Positions 45,087 to 47,791 of a stretch of DNA of 47,791 nt are shown in pieces. The notes beneath the pieces were generated by a model. The model was not told where the DNA came from and did not search any database. It saw only the letters and a program-made list of their open reading frames with translations. Every line of letters begins with the position of its first letter. The stretch's first letter is position 1. Source of the DNA: an uncultured Oscillibacter sp. (GTDB lineage: Bacteria > Bacillota > Clostridia > Oscillospirales > Oscillospiraceae); the NCBI GenBank assembly GCA_946551795.1, contig CAMNRF010000008.1:1-47791 (forward strand). Direction: 5' to 3'. Made by a program: the position numbers and the translations under genes.

Positions 45087-46259
45087 ATGGAGTGGAATAA
45101 GCGGAACCTGAAATATCTGCTGCTGGTGGTCTGCGGCGGCGTGGCCTTCTACTGCGCCCTGCAGAACCTGGGGACGGTCTTCGCCGCCCTGGGGTGGCTG
45201 CTGGGAGTGCTGTGGCCCTTTTTGCTGGGCGGGGCCATCGCCTTTATCCTCAATGTCCCCATGCGGGCCATCGAGCGGCACCTCTTTCCGAGGGAGCGGC
45301 GGATGAACCGGGCCCGCCGCCCTCTGGCGCTGGTGCTGACCCTGGCGGCGGTCGTCGGCGTGCTGACCCTGGCCTCGGCGGTCATCGGCCCCGGGATCGG
45401 GGAGGCGGTCATGTCCCTGGGCCAGCAGATTCCCGCCGCCTTCCGGCGGCTCCAGGGGCAGATGGCGGCGCTGGAGTCGTACCTGCCCCTGCTGGAGAGC
45501 TGGGCGGAGAGCCTGGAGATCGACTGGAAGGGCCTGACGGATCGGGCTGTGGAATTGGTCCAGACCTGGGGCAGAGGCCTTCTCAGCAGCGGCGGCGGGC
45601 TCATCGGGGGACTGGTCAGCGGCGTGAGCACCTTTGTCATCGGCTTCATCTTCTCCCTGTACATCCTGCTGCAAAAGGAGTCCCTGTCCCGCCAGGGGCG
45701 GCAGGTGCTCTACGGCCTTCTGCCCCTCCCGGCGGCGGACCGGACGCTGGAGGTCCTGCGGCTGGCGAACCGCACCTTCTCCAGCTTCCTCTCCGGCCAG
45801 TGCCTGGAGGCGGTGATCCTGGGCACGCTGTTCGCCGTGTCCATGACCATTTTCCGGATGCCCTACGCGCTGCTGGTGGGCGTCCTCATCGCCCTGACGG
45901 CGTTGATCCCCATCGTGGGGGCCTTCATCGGCTGCGCGGCGGGGGCGCTGCTCATCGCCGTCACCGACCCCTGGAAGGCGCTGATGTTCATCGTGCTGTT
46001 CCTGGTGCTCCAGCAGGTGGAGGGAAATCTGATCTACCCCCATGTGGTGGGCTCCTCCGTGGGGCTGCCCTCCATCTGGGTGCTGGCGGCGGTGACCCTG
46101 GGCGGCAAGCTCATGGGCATCGCCGGGATGCTGTTCTTCATCCCCCTGTGCTCCGTGGCCTACGCCCTGTTCCGGGACTTTGTGAAAGGGAGGCTGCGGG
46201 AGAAGAACGTACCTGTGAAGAAGTGGCGGGACCCGCCGCCGGACCCGAGGAGAAGATAG
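45087..46259 (+). CDS. AI-2E-family transporter
   Basis: 390 residues, about seven to eight membrane helices in the usual two-block layout with a soluble middle. Seen are GGAIAFILNVPM near the N-terminus and the conserved C-terminal LIALTALIPIVGAFIG and GNLIYPHVVGSSVGLPSIWVL blocks. Family members export AI-2 or exchange ions; the substrate here is unknown. Terminator follows. Confidence 0.92.
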   Translation: MEWNKRNLKYLLLVVCGGVAFYCALQNLGTVFAALGWLLGVLWPFLLGGAIAFILNVPMRAIERHLFPRERRMNRARRPLALVLTLAAVVGVLTLASAVIGPGIGEAVMSLGQQIPAAFRRLQGQMAALESYLPLLESWAESLEIDWKGLTDRAVELVQTWGRGLLSSGGGLIGGLVSGVSTFVIGFIFSLYILLQKESLSRQGRQVLYGLLPLPAADRTLEVLRLANRTFSSFLSGQCLEAVILGTLFAVSMTIFRMPYALLVGVLIALTALIPIVGAFIGCAAGALLIAVTDPWKALMFIVLFLVLQQVEGNLIYPHVVGSSVGLPSIWVLAAVTLGGKLMGIAGMLFFIPLCSVAYALFRDFVKGRLREKNVPVKKWRDPPPDPRRR

Positions 46260-46260
46260 G

Positions 46261-46294
46261 AAAAACCTCCGGAAAACTTTTCCGGAGGTTTTTT
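46261..46294 (+). terminator. terminator after transporter gene
   Basis: Stem AAAAACCTCCGGAAAA / TTTTCCGGAGGTTTTT with a tight centre, then TC. Confidence 0.9.
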
Positions 46295-46305
46295 CGCGTT
46301 TCCTA

Positions 46306-46378
46306 TTGACAACGATCCTTGTCAGTGCTATCCTATGAATGACAAGAATCATTGTCATAATGACAAAGACGGTTGTCA
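46306..46378 (+). promoter_or_regulatory. promoter with three TGACAA-N6-TTGTCA operators
   Basis: TTGACA (46,306-46,311), 17 bases, TATCCT (46,329-46,334). Operators at 46,307-46,324 (over the -35), 46,340-46,357 and 46,361-46,378, all with perfect TGACAA and TTGTCA half sites. Probably the binding sites of the HTH protein encoded at 46,554. Confidence 0.85.
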
Positions 46379-46382
46379 TACT

Positions 46383-46524
46383 AGAATCCGATCAAAAGCT
46401 TGAAAAGCTTTTGATCGCGTGGAAGACGCGTTGGATTCTTATGAGACGGGTTTTGCGCCATTTGGCACAAAACGGAAACGCAGAATGCGTTTCCGTCTCC
46501 AATAAAACGAAATTGTTTTATTGG
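46383..46524 (+). ncRNA. structured 5' leader with nested hairpins
   Basis: Outer stem AGAATCC / GGATTCT (46,383-46,389 and 46,433-46,439) encloses a 12-bp hairpin GATCAAAAGCTT-GAA (46,390-46,416) and CGCGT-ACGCG (46,416-46,430). A second outer stem GAGAC / GTCTC (46,443-46,447 and 46,495-46,499) encloses GTTTTG..CAAAAC (46,450-46,473) and GGAAACGCA-GAA-TGCGTTTCC (46,474-46,494). Then CCAATAAAAC / GTTTTATTGG (46,499-46,524). The ribosome site follows 17 bases later. Confidence 0.6.
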
Positions 46525-46553
46525 AAATTAGTATCAGAACAGGAGGTAGAGCG

Positions 46554-46778
46554 ATGCCGCTGTACAACCGGCTCAAGGAGCACCGGGCCAGGCTGGGAGT
46601 GAACCAGCAGGAGATGGGGCGGATGGCGGGGGTATCCCGGCAGACCATCAGCCAGATCGAGCGGGGGGACTACTCCCCCTCGGTGACGCTGGCTTTAAAG
46701 CTGGCGAAGCTCTGCGGCGTGGCCGTGGAGGACATTTTTACTTACCAGGAGGATGAAGACCATGAGGGCGAGAACTGA
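46554..46778 (+). CDS. Xre-family HTH regulator
   Basis: 74 residues with LGVNQQEMGRMAGVSRQTISQIERGDYSPSV, a Cro/CI HTH very like the 42,551 protein (YozG-like). AGGAGG precedes the ATG. It overlaps the next gene by 17 bases and is likely autoregulated through the triple operator. Confidence 0.93.
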   Translation: MPLYNRLKEHRARLGVNQQEMGRMAGVSRQTISQIERGDYSPSVTLALKLAKLCGVAVEDIFTYQEDEDHEGEN

Positions 46779-47547
46779 GAAGAGCGAGAACCGGCGGGCG
46801 CTGCCGAAATTCTTTCTGACCATGCTGGGGAGCCTGCTGGTGGGCGGCCTGCTGGGCTTTGCGGTGGGGTTGAGCCGCTTTTTTGAAATCGGGGAGATCG
46901 CCGGGCGGCTGGACGGCGCGGTCCGGGCGGCCGCGCCCTGGGGTATCCCGGTGACTACGGTGGTCATTCTGGGGACCTGCTTCTTTCTCTACCGCTCCGC
47001 GGCGAAGAAGTTTGCCCTTTGGGACGGCGGGGACGAGGACGCGGCGTCGGAGTCCGCCGAGGAGCTCCTCAGCTGGACCCTGCTCCTCAGCGCCGTGCAG
47101 CTGCTGATCAACTTCTTCTTCCTGACCGCCATTACGGCCATCGGGGCGGACCAGCTGGAGGATGCCAACGTCCTGGGGATGGTCGGGGTGTTCCTCCTCT
47201 CCTGCGGCCTGGTGATCTTCACCCAGCAGAAGGTGGTGGACCTGGAGCGGCGGATGAACCCGGAGAAGCACGGCAGCGTCTACGACACCAAGTTCCAGAA
47301 GAAGTGGCTGGCCAGCTGCGACGAATCGGAGCGCCGGCAGATCGGAGAGGCCAGCCGCCGGGCCTACATGGCGACCACCCGGGTGTGCCTGGGGGTCTGG
47401 CTGGTGCTGACCGTTCTGGGCATGGTGTTTGACATCGGGCTGCTGCCGGTGGCGGTGCTGCTGCTGGTCTGGGGCACCCTGCAGGTGAGCTATACCCTGG
47501 CGTGCATCCGGCTGAGCAAAAAGGGCGCGGCGGCCGGGCAGCTGTGA
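46762..47547 (+). CDS. DUF3169-like membrane protein
   Basis: 261 residues with about six helices, two near the N-terminus, two central and two C-terminal. The central MNPEKHGSVYDTKFQKKWLASCDESERRQIGEASRRAY segment is typical of DUF3169 proteins that sit downstream of Xre regulators. Function unknown. ATG 46,762 is chosen (AGGAGG nine bases ahead); ATG 46,753 directly abuts the ribosome site. Confidence 0.85.
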   Translation: MRARTEKSENRRALPKFFLTMLGSLLVGGLLGFAVGLSRFFEIGEIAGRLDGAVRAAAPWGIPVTTVVILGTCFFLYRSAAKKFALWDGGDEDAASESAEELLSWTLLLSAVQLLINFFFLTAITAIGADQLEDANVLGMVGVFLLSCGLVIFTQQKVVDLERRMNPEKHGSVYDTKFQKKWLASCDESERRQIGEASRRAYMATTRVCLGVWLVLTVLGMVFDIGLLPVAVLLLVWGTLQVSYTLACIRLSKKGAAAGQL

Positions 47548-47587
47548 CAAAAAATGTCCCATACGGTTTATCGATAGACCCGGAAAT

Positions 47588-47656
47588 TCCCTGCGGCGGG
47601 AAGGAGGGGTGTGTGCGGGGAACCCAGGAGGGGTTTCCCTGCACTATTTCAATCAA
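47588..47656. repeat. dispersed repeat A, copy 5
   Basis: CGGCGGGAAGGAGGGGTGTG, a hairpin around GCGGGGAA..TTTCCCTGC, then ATTTCAATCA. It is followed by a 13-bp hairpin ATTTTCAGAACTT / AAGTTCTGAAAAT (47,656-47,685). Confidence 0.65.
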
Positions 47657-47689
47657 AATATTTTCAGAACTTTGAAAAGTTCTGAAAAT

Positions 47690-47791
47690 CGGGCCTGGGG
47701 GGGGGGGAAAAATTTTAGGGCCCCGCCGCCCCGGGGCAGCGGGGGGTGGTTTTTGGGTTATTTGGGGGTGATTAAATAAAAAAAAAAAAAG
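47690..47791. other. low-complexity contig edge
   Basis: Runs of G, then AT-rich and poly-A sequence with no coding signal. Probably unreliable terminal sequence. Confidence 0.55.

Noticed and set aside
44268-46379. 703-codon frame antisense to the transporter region
   Set aside because: Covers three well-supported plus-strand genes; His/Gln/Gly-rich with no domain.

Overview
The window is a 47.8 kb piece of a GC-rich Firmicute chromosome. It is probably a gut clostridium of the Oscillospirales, close to Flavonifractor, Lawsonibacter or Pseudoflavonifractor. That placement is inferred from the CtsR-McsA-ClpC cluster, acetylase-type lysine genes, strong AGGAGG ribosome sites, an ECF sigma/anti-sigma locus with very GC-rich codons, and many GC-rich intergenic hairpin repeats. 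Both ends are low-complexity homopolymer runs next to copies of one dispersed repeat, so the window is probably a whole contig that broke at repeats.

Left chromosomal part (1-21.9 kb): a ferredoxin; a CtsR-controlled ctsR-mcsA-clpC heat-shock operon without mcsB; an ECF sigma factor with two paralogous single-pass membrane proteins; a large membrane protein of unknown function; a PLP aminotransferase; a dapA remnant fused by overlap to dapB-dapH (lysine/diaminopimelate synthesis); two small membrane proteins with look-alike promoters; a metallo-beta-lactamase-fold hydrolase; an inositol catabolic operon read iolE-iolB-iolD-(zinc-ribbon gene)-iolG; a VanY-type peptidase; a YfcE-type phosphodiesterase; and one small orphan.

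Central part (about 21,970-39,432): a 17.46 kb integrative mobilizable element. The attachment sites can be rebuilt from the sequence. A 22-bp inverted repeat (21,948-21,969 and 39,434-39,455) is the two halves of a terminator hairpin beside tRNA-Leu, and the element's own ends carry a second inverted repeat. The right end encodes a large serine recombinase. Mobility genes are a RepA-like ATPase, MobC, a MobA/MobL relaxase with a second gene nested in another frame, and a candidate oriT. No conjugation machinery is present, so the element should need a helper. The cargo is one minus-strand series: DUF6076-like zinc protein, sigma-70-like factor, SNF2-type helicase, two-pass membrane protein, type III modification methylase, HTH/Cys-cluster protein, and type III restriction subunit. 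This seven-gene set is the best candidate for an under-described defence system.

Right chromosomal part (39.4-47.8 kb): three tRNA-Leu genes under one promoter; a sirtuin; an ArsC/Spx-like protein that lacks the usual cysteine; a YihY-type membrane protein; an HTH plus membrane-protein pair with two GAAG-N4-CTTC operators; an M29 aminopeptidase; a gamma-carbonic-anhydrase-like protein; an AI-2E-family transporter; and a second HTH plus DUF3169-like membrane-protein pair. That last pair is preceded by three TGACAA-N6-TTGTCA operators and a leader made of nested perfect hairpins.
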